From Stichopus chloronotus (lineage: Eukaryota; Echinodermata; Holothuroidea; Aspidochirotida; Stichopodidae), in contig SFZH01000008.1 of NCBI GenBank assembly GCA_021234535.1, positions 24,692,455 to 24,756,454 on the forward strand: DNA of 64,000 nucleotides, written 5' to 3'. Positions 23,152-33,600 of the stretch are shown in pieces. The notes below the pieces were generated by a model. The model did not search any database. It was not told where the DNA came from and was given only the letters and a program-made list of their open reading frames with translations. Each line of letters begins with the position of its first letter. Within the stretch, counting starts at the first letter, position 1. The translations under genes and the position numbers were made by a program.

Positions 23152-23552
23152 CAGGCCCGTAGCCAGGGGGGGGGGGGGTCGGAGCGTTCGAACGACCCAC
23201 CCCAACTTAAGGGAGGTCCATTTTCAAGCCCTGTGTTTGAAGGGTCAGCTATGAAATATTTTTTATCTCGACATATCGAGGCCAAATTTCCGTTCACTTT
23301 TAGCAGGAAGATAAAATCTTTCTGCTTAGCCTATGTCATAAAATGTATACAGGCCCAAACTGACAACAACATCTCATAACTACATACATATACTATATGG
23401 GGTGATGAGATAATAAGCTCAATAACGCGCATGCGTGGTTATGTCAAGTTGATATCATTGAACTAGATACAATACAAAGCCCACCGATGGTGGCGCTCCG
23501 CTTAGATCTTCACGCGTTCCCACCCCATGGCATATCCCTGGCTACGCCCCTG
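23152..23552. mobile_element. MITE with CAGGSSCGTAGCCAGGG terminal inverted repeats
   Basis: The left end CAGGCCCGTAGCCAGGG and the inverted right end CAGGGGCGTAGCCAGGG match at 15 of 17 positions across 401 bp, followed inside by homopolymer G. The CAG...CTG ends suggest a hAT-like family, but no direct target duplication is visible. An internal ATCTCAT/ATGAGAT hairpin lies at 23371-23412. Confidence 0.6.
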
Positions 23553-23599
23553 TGTCTACTATTTATGTAGGCCTAAATTGTTCACAACGGAAGGTCTTT

Positions 23600-23830
23600 T
23601 GCAGTCCTCTAAAATGCAGGAGACCTGCAGATTTCATAATTTCCCCGGAAAAGCATCCCCCCCCCCCCCATAGCAGGCGCTTCCGTATTTGGAAAAAGGT
23701 CCACATCTTGGAAAAAAAAACCCACCCCTCCACATTGGCTGGCTTCGGGCCTGGACATTGTATTTACAAAGACAAAGTAGGCGTCGTAAACATACACACA
23801 CATAGGCCTACATACATAGTGCATAATATG
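23600..23830. other. Low-complexity stretch with C homopolymer
   Basis: A run of about 14 C near 23650 and an A run near 23707. Possibly another old MITE; no clear ends found. Confidence 0.4.
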
Positions 23831-23966
23831 CACACACTATTGTAAATGCAAAGTTACCATTATCATATCAAAATCAAAAATACACTTCGTTTCACATTAT
23901 TTTTAAGTCATTGTATACATTTCCCTATGCTCTTATTGGTACGCTTACGATGCATCTCGCTGACTG

Positions 23967-24420
23967 AGACCTGCCAACCTTCAGTTTCTCACCAAAAAAT
24001 AGGGAGATTGGTTATTTTCGACAGAAAACTGGAGATTCCCATGGAGCAAATCATCACCCATGCAAAGTGCGCAAGATGCCCTTGTAGACCTACTTCAATC
24101 TGAGTGTATTCTACATTGCAGATACACATATGCCCCTCTGTATGCACTGACTAACGACTTAGGCTACTACAAAGCAACCTGCTAAGTTAATAGGATTATA
24201 ATCTACCGTATGACGGTTGAAAATTTTGTAAACATCTGATTTTCAATACGTATATTTATGGTCAGTTACTCCAATATTGTGCTGGCTGTTCTCGCTGTTT
24301 TCAGATATGTCGTAAATGGGCCTAAAAAACCGGGGGATTAGAAGAAGAGACCGGGAGGACGGGGATGTGGACAAAGACCGCCGGGAGTCTCCCGATAAAA
24401 CCGGGAGATTTGACAGGTCT
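23967..24420. mobile_element. MITE with AGACCTGYCAA terminal inverted repeats
   Basis: The left end AGACCTGCCAACC and the inverted right end AGACCTGTCAAATC flank about 454 bp. Near the right end lies GGGAGTCTCCCGATAAAACC, a pair of CGGGAG/CTCCCG inverted motifs. No coding capacity. No clear target duplication. Confidence 0.5.
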
Positions 24421-25540
24421 GAAACTATGTATCAAAAGAAGGGATGTTAGTTGCAATAAAGAATAAAGTGGAAGTGTTTGTGTTCTGGAACCAAGTGTTT
24501 AAATCTAACTGCTGCAAAAACAATAGACTGTATACGTGCGTCGCCAGTCATTTTCTTACTGCTTGGCCATATTGCGCATACACAAAATAAAAGCCATTCC
24601 GACTGTTACTTAATTCCCATACATACACTTGGTTCAGAAATGCTTAGTTTTTGGCCTGAGTATTGATGTATAGGTTCATACCCAAAATGCGATGAAGACA
24701 TGCAATGAGACTTTGAGAGAGTTTATCCCCACATCACACCTTACATTAGCTTGTAGTTGTACTGAACGTGTAACTTAGAACATATCTGGTCGCTTCAAAT
24801 TTCAATATGGCGTCACAATGTTCTCAGCAACATCTATGCATAAGGCAAAGGAATATTTCACTATAGCTGCTAGCAGTTTCTTGCTAGTTTTCAGTTCCAT
24901 TCAAGCGATGATATTAAACAAGGTTATTCTCACGGTAGGCTTAATTAATACTTACTTTGAATATCCCACGCCGAACAATTTCTAAATTTCAAATTTCGAA
25001 TGAAACGTGGAAATGTTCCACAAAGATTCAAATGAAGATTCGCTTTCTGCACTGACCGTTTATCTAGTTCTTTGGCACTGACATAGCCGTTCGCGGGATC
25101 GGGGTAACAGAAATGCTATTTTTAGATCACTGGAAACTACCTATCATATGGCAATAAGCGATATCTGTACATGAGGTTTGTGCGATGACATGGGACATGC
25201 GGTAACGTGTGAATGTGAAAGTGTTAAGAAATTTTATGTTTTCACATTTCTCAGTACATTGACATTTGCATGATAAAATATGTTCTTCTCGCATTTACGT
25301 CTGACAGAGAAGAAATACAATTGCAAGGTTATGCTGTTTGAAATGCTTCAGTTTATACAGAAGGCGGTCAACCGTGTCAATCTTGTCCAACATATATTGT
25401 TGTATAGAGATGGTCATTCTACCCCATCGTACGCAAAAGGTCGTACAAAGTTCAGTCTTCACCCCAGATTTATTTAACTTTTTCTCTATTTCCCTCAGAC
25501 AGTCAGATTAGACAATACAATACATTAAAAATAGTAAACT
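24421..25540. other. Intron or intergenic; no gene seen
   Basis: A consensus minus-strand donor (GTAAGT, complement of about 24953-24958) is present, but the only acceptor nearby gives 26 nt with a poor tract. Nothing else supported. Confidence 0.4.
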
Positions 25541-25965
25541 TAGACCCTGTTCTCAGAAAGGTTGCACAATCCTTTCGTGATTGGGTAGATCACGGATGGC
25601 AACCGCCTCACTCAATTACGTAGGTCAACCATTTGACCTGTGATTGGCCAGTGTCAGCAGTCTATCCGGTGATCCTTAGCAGTTCGGCGTGGGTTAATCC
25701 ATCGACCTCGCCACGCCGCTGAGACTGGCTCTCTGGACATCCAACCGTAATCATTGTCTGTCTCTCAGTCTCTGTACACCATGTAGGCCTCCGTCATCTT
25801 ATCTCTCGGTCGTTTTCTCTCTCTCTTTCATCATCTTGATTTTTGCTTAATTTATGTGCCAGTCAAATCATCAATAAATGGAACTTTAATTGCTAACTAA
25901 AAATCTATCTTGGTTCTGACGTCTCTCTCGTTACGTTAAACATCCGTCGCTGGGGCAGTCATATC
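25541..25965 (+). mobile_element. Possible degenerate or solo LTR
   Basis: Higher in GC than its surroundings, with AATAAA (about 25872), a following GT/T-rich downstream-type segment, and a terminal CGTTACGTTAAACA. It looks like an LTR 3' end, followed 8 nt later by TGGGGCAGTCATATC as a possible primer-binding region. No partner LTR is seen in the window. Weak call. Confidence 0.25.
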
Positions 25966-26099
25966 ACGACTGTGAACCCCTTAAACCCCCCACTATATTC
26001 TACAATATATCCACCTGAATAGCGTCGAGTCAACGAGATTTTGACTGACGGAAATAAAGAATACTGATGCACAGCACTATCGAACGCCAAAGGGACACA

Positions 26100-26290
26100 A
26101 ATGCGAGAACTAGGTGAGTCTTATGTGAGTACCTTTGAGCCTAATTCATTATGCGAGTCTAAGTCATTACGTAAACATACGATTTTTTTGGCTCATAATG
26201 ATGTCAAATTGTACAAATCCTTGGGTAACGCATTTAAAACCGCCACATAAGGGCTTGTCCAGTGCTAACTAGCTGCGCGTGCTGTCTTGA
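26100..26290. repeat. Dispersed repeat, inverted copy at 38880-39040
   Basis: Contains GTCATTACGTAAACATACG and ACCGCCACATAAG. The reverse complements of both are found at 38980-39010 and 38905-38925 in matching order. Confidence 0.6.
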
Positions 26291-26603
26291 TACAGTTGAA
26301 ACTATCAACAAGCGGATTCCATATTCTTTCTATCAACAGTTTTTTTGGATGACCCTAATTGTTTAGCAATGTCCGCTGTTTCCTTCAAAGATAGCTGTTG
26401 GTCTTCGTCCTCGTTAAGGGTGTTGCTTTATGATGATTGTGTAAAGTCCGTCAATTGTTAGGTATCAATAAGATCGAGTAGGTGAGTACTAGTCTCTTGC
26501 GACTGTACGTTACATACCTGGGGCCGACAATCGGGCAATGCACTTCACAGCCCGATACCGCATTAGCACAGTGCAGACTTGTGCGCCTTTCTCATTTCGT
26601 AGG

Positions 26604-27985
26604 TTTTTGATTCCTTGCCGAAGGCAGACAAGGAATCTATGCGATGGTGACGTCGTGTGTGTGTGCGTATGTGCGTGTGTATGTGACGCCTTTGTTTGTA
26701 AACACGATATCTCAAGAAGGGTAACTCTGAGGGTTTTCATACTTGGCATGTAGAATGCCCATATAATATAGAAGGTCCCTATTATTTTTTGGTCAAGGTT
26801 AAAGGTCATTTGAGGTCACCAAGGGTCAAACTGTAAAAACCTCCTAAACACGATATCTCCAGAAGGATAATTGTGACTGATGTCATACTTGGTGTGTGGG
26901 TTGTTCATATTGAAATGATGATCCCTATTGTTTTTGGTCAAGGTCAAAGGTCATTTGAGGTCACCATGGGTTAAACTGTAAATACTTGTAAACACGATAT
27001 CTCCAGAAGGGTAACTGTGACTGATGTCATACATGGTGTGTGGCTTCGTCATATTGAGCAGATGGTCCCTATTGTTTTTGGTGGAGGTCAAAGGTCATTT
27101 TAGGTCATTAAAGCCCAAACTGTAAAAACATTGTAAACAAAATATCTCCAGAATGGTATCCATGACTGATGTAATTCTTGATGTGTGCGTTGGTAATAAT
27201 GAGCTGACGATCCCTATTGTTTTTGGTCGAGGTCAAAGGTAATCTGAGGTCACCAGAGGTCAAACTGTGACAACCTTGTAAACAGGATATCTCCAGACGG
27301 GTAATTGTGACTTATGTCATACTTAGTTTGTAGATTGGTCATATTGAGGCGATGATTCCTATTGTTTTTTGGCAAGGTCAAAGGTCATCTTAGGTCACCA
27401 GAGGCCAAACTGTAAAAACCTTGTAAACAAAATATCTCCAGAAGAGTAACCATGACTGATGTAATACTAGGCGTGTGGGTTGGTTATAATGAGCAGAAGA
27501 TCCCTATTGTTTTTGGTCGAGGTCAAAGGTAATTTGAGGTCACCAGAAGTCAACCTGTAAAACCTTGCAAACACAATATCTCCAGATGGGTAACTGTGAC
27601 TGATGTCTTACTTGGTGTGTGAATTGTATATAAGTAAGTAGAATACTCCTTTTGATTTTGGTTCAGGTCAAATCTCATTTGAGGTCACCAGTGGTCAAAC
27701 TGTAATAACCTTTTGAACACAATATCTCAAGAAGGGTAACTGTGACTGATGTCATACTTGGTGTGTGGATTGGTCACATTGAGTAGGTTATACCTATTGC
27801 TTTTGGTGTAAGTCAGATGTCATTTTAGGTAAACAAAAAGGTCATTTTGGGTTAAAGGCTTATTAATGTGGTGTTTCAAGAAACATAATTGTAGTTGATC
27901 TCATACTTGTCATGTGGATAATTCATGTTTGTTATAGTATAACCATGTAGCAAGGAATCACAAAGCCTTTTGGCTTTCTGGTTTA
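26604..27985 (-). mobile_element. Hairpin-ended element with a 145-bp tandem core and AGGTCA repeats
   Basis: On the plus strand it begins with a perfect 9-bp stem GATTCCTTG (26609-26617) / CAAGGAATC (26629-26637). A (GT)n microsatellite (about 26654-26690) and the tandem core follow. It ends with a second CAAGGAATC (27951-27959) next to AAAGCC/GGCTTT (27962-27977). Read on the minus strand, the layout (arm copy, tandem core, (CA)n, terminal hairpin) is that of the element at 14303-15985, though the sequences are unrelated. This again suggests a Helentron-like non-autonomous element. Confidence 0.55.
26740..27900 (+). repeat. 145-bp tandem array with AGGTCA direct repeats
   Basis: The AAAGGTCA-type phrase falls at 26801, 26946, 27090, 27235, 27380, 27525, 27670 and 27815, a period of 145 (once 144). 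Each unit reads roughly: TAAACACGATATCTCCAGAAGG, a short spacer, CCTATTGTTTTTGG, then AGGTCAAAGGTCATTTGAGGTCACC. Perfect AGGTCAAAGGTCA (DR1) occurs at 26941-26953, 27085-27097 and 27375-27387. The third half-site is 4 nt on, giving DR4 as at 26948-26963. Confidence 0.9.
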
Positions 27986-28577
27986 TTGAAGCTTTATTGA
28001 GCTTTACCTCAGCTAAATAAAAGGCTAAAAACAATGTATTGATGACTATCCAGATACATCCTAGTGATATTAGTTCCCTTTAAGAAGTCAAGTTAAAAAT
28101 TGTGATGTCATTTATGGGCGTGTGTGAGCACAATGCATAATCATTTTGTTTGTGCATTTCATAAGCCAAAGAGTTGGGTAGGTAAAGATAAGAAAATAGC
28201 TTTGGTTGATTTGTTGACACTGGGTGAGATTTGTGCCATAACAAGGAGAAACCAATGACAGGGCAACCTTAAGCCTTTTTTCACACGTTAAGAAAATTAT
28301 ACGTTACAGTTGCTTCATTAAAGTTTTAAACATTGTCAAAATTTTGGCATTTTTCTTTCCATTTTCGAGATGACACTGATGATTTGCTGTATGTTAGGAT
28401 CATTAGATGAAGTGCGATTAATAAAAATGAGCATTTGGAGAACACTCTGAAATACGTTAGATATTTTATTGCTTTGAAAAAAAAACTGCAAAATGTCATC
28501 AACTTAAAGGAAAGAGAACAATAAATTGTTAGGCCCACTTTGAACAGAACTTTGAAATGTTGACAGAATAAACCTGT

Positions 28578-29037
28578 TGTAACGTAAATGGCCTTTACAA
28601 GCCTCCGTAGAGAAAGCTTCTGATAGAACTGCTCAAAATCCTGAGTTAAATGTTATTATTGCTTAATTAAAAGCTAATTAAGAGACTTGGGTAGAACAAA
28701 ATCATTTAACTATTGTAAAAACACATACCGGACATGTGTGCATGGTTTACATGTAAATATTATTGTTTTTATTAGTAAATACTTAAAGAGATTGTGTTCA
28801 AACTTATGCTCAATGTCATGATCGAATTCATATACTATTTTGAAGACTGACTAAAGATACTTTTAAAGTCCCGTACAGGGCGTTCAAGCGAAACAGAGAT
28901 TACTTGTGCGCAGAGTATTCTTTTGTAGTACCTTGTTCTCTGGGTTATGAATCTGGTAGCCCAGCTACTGATTCACGACCTGGCATCGTGGGAACCTCTG
29001 GAGTGGATAAAGCCTATCAGGCCTCGGAAACGCTACA
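28578..29037 (+). repeat. 5' LTR (460 bp)
   Basis: TG...CA ends; promoter and polyadenylation signals are expected here but no clean TATA/AATAAA pair is obvious. It differs from the 3' LTR at four positions, two of them close together near its middle-right. Confidence 0.95.
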
Positions 29038-29039
29038 AC

Positions 29040-29057
29040 TGGTGGCAAGCGGCTGGA
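29040..29057 (+). other. Primer-binding site
   Basis: TGGTGGCAAGCGGCTGGA starts 2 nt after the LTR, beginning with TGG as needed to pair with a tRNA CCA end. The match to a tRNA-like arm may extend on: the following GATCCGAA resembles the complement of a T-loop, 1 nt longer than normal. The tRNA species is not identified. Confidence 0.75.
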
Positions 29058-29096
29058 TCCGAATCCCTCGAGGTAACTTCGAAGGAGAGTGGTCAA

Positions 29097-29263
29097 GGAG
29101 GACGCCTGGGCTCTGAAGGGGATCTCTGATCGAGGACGCCTGCGCTCTGGAGGAAGTCTCCAAAGGAGGATATCTGCGCTCTGAAGGGAATCTCTGAGGG
29201 AGAACGCCAGTGCTCAAGAGGGGGTCCACGTGGGAAGACGCCAGCGCTGTGGAGGATGCCCGG
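29097..29263 (+). repeat. Five degenerate 33-bp repeats in the retrotransposon leader
   Basis: Units start at about 29097, 29131, 29164, 29198 and 29231. Consensus phrases are GAGGACGCCTGCGCTCTG and AAGGGAATCTCTGA. They lie in the untranslated leader between PBS and gag. Retroelement leaders carry packaging and dimerisation signals, so structural RNA use is possible. Confidence 0.75.
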
Positions 29264-29526
29264 CTGTTGAAAGAGACAAGGGGTGCTGCAGTGGATGCTT
29301 AGGAGAAACTTCTGCAAGTCGGCACGCTATGTGGAAGACTGCAGAGGAAACTGCTTGAAGAAGGCGTACACACAGGAAGAGATTTCGAAGACGACAATTT
29401 CTGGATGATCTCAGAAGGGAATCCGGTCATACTCTAGAGAGAAGTCGGGGAAGAGACTGGCGGGAAGTCTGTAGAGAATACTCTCTGCATTTACTAGATA
29501 CAGAGGAAGAAACTCGTAGAAGAGTG

Positions 29527-30675
29527 ATGTCGGAGACAAATTCCAGCGAACAGTGGCTGTTACTGGACGAGTACAGGACACCGTCCGTAGTATCCAGACC
29601 GTCTATGAACCCGTTCACAAAGGAGGAGACCAACCCGTTCGTGAATAATGATGCACCACCTGAGGTCAGAGGGGAATATGCTCCCTACTACCCCCGCCGA
29701 GACTCTGAACCAATGAATCCGTTTACCAACTATGAGCCCTCTGGTGGACACATGACGCCACATCAGCCGGTATATGGAGGCTATAACGGACCGAGGAACG
29801 ACCTGTACGGAAACTATCACCCCCCTGTAAGACGTGCTCTCGCTCACCCGCCTACGTATGATGGATCGACCCCGTGGAAAGACTTCCTCGTGCAGTTCGA
29901 GATTGTCGCAGAACTTCACGGGTGGAATATTAATGAGAAGGCGCTAAACCTGGCAGCAAATCTTCGAGGGCCCGCTCAAGCTGTGCTGGCAGATTTGCCT
30001 GAAGTACACCGAAGAGATTATTACACCTTGACAGGAGCATTGAAACAACGGTTTGCTCCCGAAAACCAGGCAGAACTGCACAAAGCACTCCTACGTAACC
30101 GAAGGAGAAAACCTAAGGAGAGTCTACCAGAACTAGCCCAGGACCTTAGGCGAGAAGTCGCCAAGGCGTATCCAGATGCACCAAGTCCAATGCATGATGC
30201 ACTGGCTAAAGACTTCTTCATCGACTGCCTGGATAACCCGGAAACAAGATGGCGAGTTTATCAAGCCAGGGCGATGAACCTGCAGGAAGCTGTCACTCTT
30301 GCAGTAGAGATGGAGGCTTTTGCGTTGGCAGAAGAAAAGAAAGGCGCCACTCGAAGACTGGTTAGGGCAGTAGCCACGACTGAAGCCCAAGATGGCAAGA
30401 CTAACCAGGATGTGACCAGCGCCCTCATTGAGGCTATTCGAGCCGGCTTTCAAGAGTTAAAGGGAGAGATGCAAAAATCCAAACGGCCCAAGCCGGAAGA
30501 CAGTGACTCAATGAAACAAAGCAAACAAGAATTTAGAGGGAACTGCTTTGCTTGCAACAAGAAGGGGCATAGGGCCCGAGACTGTCCCGGAGAGACTCAG
30601 CAACCAAACACACAGGAGGGCCCGAAGCAGGAAAACGCGAATCTGTCGAGTTTAAGGGTCGAAGGTCGACAGTAG
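29527..30675 (+). CDS. gag: Retrotransposon Gag
   Basis: Structural protein that assembles the retrotransposon particle and binds its RNA. The frame is open upstream to a stop at 29356, but the first ATG is at 29527, with G at -3 and therefore a usable context; this gives 382 residues. The N-terminal third is Pro/Asn/Tyr-rich. A capsid-like helical region, starting around WKDFLVQFE, covers residues 115-255. A CCHC zinc knuckle (C-X2-C-X4-H-X4-C, CFACNKKGHRARDC) sits at residues 340-353. This length and a single knuckle fit Ty3/gypsy Gags. It ends at TAG 30673-30675 after overlapping the pol frame by 100 nt. No disabling changes seen. Confidence 0.93.
   Translation: MSETNSSEQWLLLDEYRTPSVVSRPSMNPFTKEETNPFVNNDAPPEVRGEYAPYYPRRDSEPMNPFTNYEPSGGHMTPHQPVYGGYNGPRNDLYGNYHPPVRRALAHPPTYDGSTPWKDFLVQFEIVAELHGWNINEKALNLAANLRGPAQAVLADLPEVHRRDYYTLTGALKQRFAPENQAELHKALLRNRRRKPKESLPELAQDLRREVAKAYPDAPSPMHDALAKDFFIDCLDNPETRWRVYQARAMNLQEAVTLAVEMEAFALAEEKKGATRRLVRAVATTEAQDGKTNQDVTSALIEAIRAGFQELKGEMQKSKRPKPEDSDSMKQSKQEFRGNCFACNKKGHRARDCPGETQQPNTQEGPKQENANLSSLRVEGRQ
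30573..30675 (+). promoter_or_regulatory. gag-pol overlap, probable -1 frameshift zone
   Basis: The pol frame opens just after a stop at 30570-30572 and gag closes at 30675, so a -1 shift anywhere in this 100 nt would join them. One heptamer fits the X XXY YYZ rule in register: GGGCCCG at 30618-30624 (gag codons GGC CCG). Its G/C make-up is unusual for eukaryotic slippery sites, where A or U is preferred in the Y positions. Confidence 0.5.
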
Positions 30676-33600
30676 GTGACAACAGACCCTCCGTAAAGTC
30701 AGCGAAAAGAGGAGGAAGTAGCCGAGATATACTTGTGGCGGGAAGACTGGAAGAGGTTGAGCTGTCATTCGTAGTGGACACCGGGGCGGATGTCACCATT
30801 GTAAGACCAGATGTCTACTACGCTATTCCCGAAGGAGTTCGACCGAAACTGAAGAAGTCATCTGTGCAAGTCGGGATGGCAGATGGGAAACCACTTGAGT
30901 GTGCGGGCTACGGGAACTTTTCGCTGACTATTCAAGACAAGTCAGTTCAGTATGAGGTCTGGATTGCTGAAATCGAGGCAGAAGGAATTCTGGGTATAGA
31001 TTTCTTGAGGGAGCACAACTGTCAGATAAAGGCAGGCAGTGGAGAGTTGACGATAGGAGAGCAATCGGCAAGGCATGATCAGCATGTGGAGCTGTCATGC
31101 ATGCGTGTGCGGATTGCGGAAAATGTCATGATTCCACCGGGCTGTGAAGCAGTTGTACCGGGATCCCTGGACAGGAAATCTGAAGGAGTAGCCATTATGG
31201 AGGTGCTTCCTAGGTTTGTCGAGAAGCATGGGATGATGGTAGCTCGTGCAATGATAGATGCCTCGATGTCAGTCTTTCCAGTAAGGATACTGAACCCGAC
31301 CGATCAGAAACAGACCATCTATGAGGGTACCAATGTTGCCACCTGTGAACCTGCGAACGAAATATCATGCCGAGTGATAAATACTGGCCCTGCTGAGGAG
31401 GAGTGCTCCTATGAGTCATCGGAAACATCAACGGAGATTCATGCCGACTTAAAGGAACTTCTCAACAGGAGTACCAGAAAACTTGAACCCTGCCAGACAG
31501 AGCAGGTTATGAACTTGCTACAAACATACAAAGACACCTTCTCCACTAGCCCTGTAGATATCGGAAGAACGAATCTTGTGCAGCACAGAATAGACACCGG
31601 AACAGAGAGACCCATTAGGCAGACGGCGAGACGGTTACCAGCTCACCGAAGGGAGAAAGAGCAAGTTGAAGTTCAGCGCATGTTGGAGTCTGGAGTCATC
31701 CAACCATCCTCAAGTCCGTGGTCCTCGCCGATAGTTCTTGTGACGAAGAAAGATGGCAGCACAAGATTCTGTGTAGACTACCGACGGCTGAACGATATCA
31801 CAATGAAAGACTCGTACCCTCTTCCACGAATTGATGACAGCCTAGACGCGTTATCTGGGGCTAAATGGTTCTCCACGCTGGATATGAAGAGTGGATACTG
31901 GCAAGTGGAGATGGACCCTGCCGACAAGAAAAAGACAGCATTTGCGACCACCAGTGGCTTATTCGAATTCAACGTGCTTCCATTCGGACTTTGCAACGCT
32001 CCCGCAACTTTCGAAAGATTGATGGAGAGAGTGTTGAGAGGACTACACTGGCAGACTTGTCTGCTCTACCTAGATGACATAATTGTTTTTGGAAAGACCT
32101 TTGAAGAGGAACTAGCGCGCCTGAGTCAGGTCTTTAACCGCATCAAGGAAGCTGGACTGAAGCTCAATCCCAAGAAGTGCTGCTTGTTTCAAGAAGAAGT
32201 TGCATACCTGGGACACTTAGTGTCAAAGGATGGTGTCTCCACAGATCCTGTTAAGATCGAAGCAGTCAGAGATTGGCCAACTCCGATGACAGTCACCCAG
32301 CTAAGAAGTTTCTTGGGCCTTTGCACATACTACAGAAAATTTGTGAAGGGATTTGCCGATATAGCCAAGCCCCTCCACAAACTCACGGAGAAGGGGTTAA
32401 AGTTCGTCTGGTCAGATGAGTGTGACGAGGCATTTAAGAAACTGAAAACTGCTTTGATCAGCGCACCAATACTGGCGTACCCGACTGACGATGGAACTTA
32501 CATCATCGACACCGATGCAAGTAACTTTGGACTTGGATGTGTCCTGTCCCAAGTTCAGGAGGGCCAAGAACGGGTCACTGCTTACTTCAGTCGGACACTA
32601 ACAAAACCAGAGAGACGTTACTGCACAACGAGAAAGGAACTCTTGGCGATTGTGGCATCAGTGAAACACTTTCACCACTATTTGTACGGACGGCGATTCG
32701 TCATCAGGACGGATCACGGTGCCCTGCGTTGGCTGACATCGTTTAAGTGGACTGAAGGTCAGGTTGCCCGCTGGCTGGAAACCCTCAACACCTACGACTA
32801 CGAAATACAACATCGCTCAGGACGACTCCATGGCAACGCAGATGCTCTCTCCCGGCGGCCGTGCACTGACTGTAGTCATTGCGATAACATGGAAATAAAA
32901 TTGGAAGCAATCATCAACACCGATGGAGCAGGTTGTGGCGCCATTAAAGTCCGTGCCATTGGGGAAATTGATCCCGCCATGAACAAGCCACATGCCCACG
33001 TGACAGATGTCCCAAAGGAAAACTGTGAAAGCAGAATCACGATTGATGAAGAGAGAGAAACCAAGACTCAACCCTGGTTCGAAACTTACACCCAAGAGGA
33101 TATTAGATTGAAACAGCTTGACGATCAGGATCTGGGCATTGTTCTGGGTTGGAAAGAAAGTGGCGAAGACAGACCACCATGGGAACAGGTGGCAGGCGCC
33201 AACAATGCAGTAAGGAACTACTGGAGCCAATGGCAACAACTGGAAGTGAAAGACGGCGTACTTTACAGGAAGTTTGAATCCCCGTCAGGCGAGAAGTTCA
33301 CTTACCAAGTGATTGTGCCTCATGTCATGAGAGAAGCCTTACTCAAACTTTCCCATGATCACAAGCTGGCAGGACACTTTAAAACCAAGAAGGCCATCGA
33401 CCGGATCCGAAACAAGTATTACTGGAGTGGCTACCGGAAAGACGTAGAGAGATGGTGCAGGAACTGTGACCTGTGCAGTGCAAGGAAGGGTCCCAACAAA
33501 CGAACAAAGGCCAGAATGCAGATGTTTAGCCCGGGCGAACCTATGCAGAGGATTGCCATTGACATTCTTGGTCCCTTGCCGAAGACGGAACATTCCAATC

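Noticed and set aside
23152..23552. 8-bp target duplication for the CAGGSSCGTAGCC MITE
   Set aside because: Flanks AGAGACAT and TGTCTACT are not direct repeats.
24933..24958. Minus-strand consensus donor near 24955 with a 26-nt exon
   Set aside because: Poor acceptor tract and length not a multiple of three; no partner.
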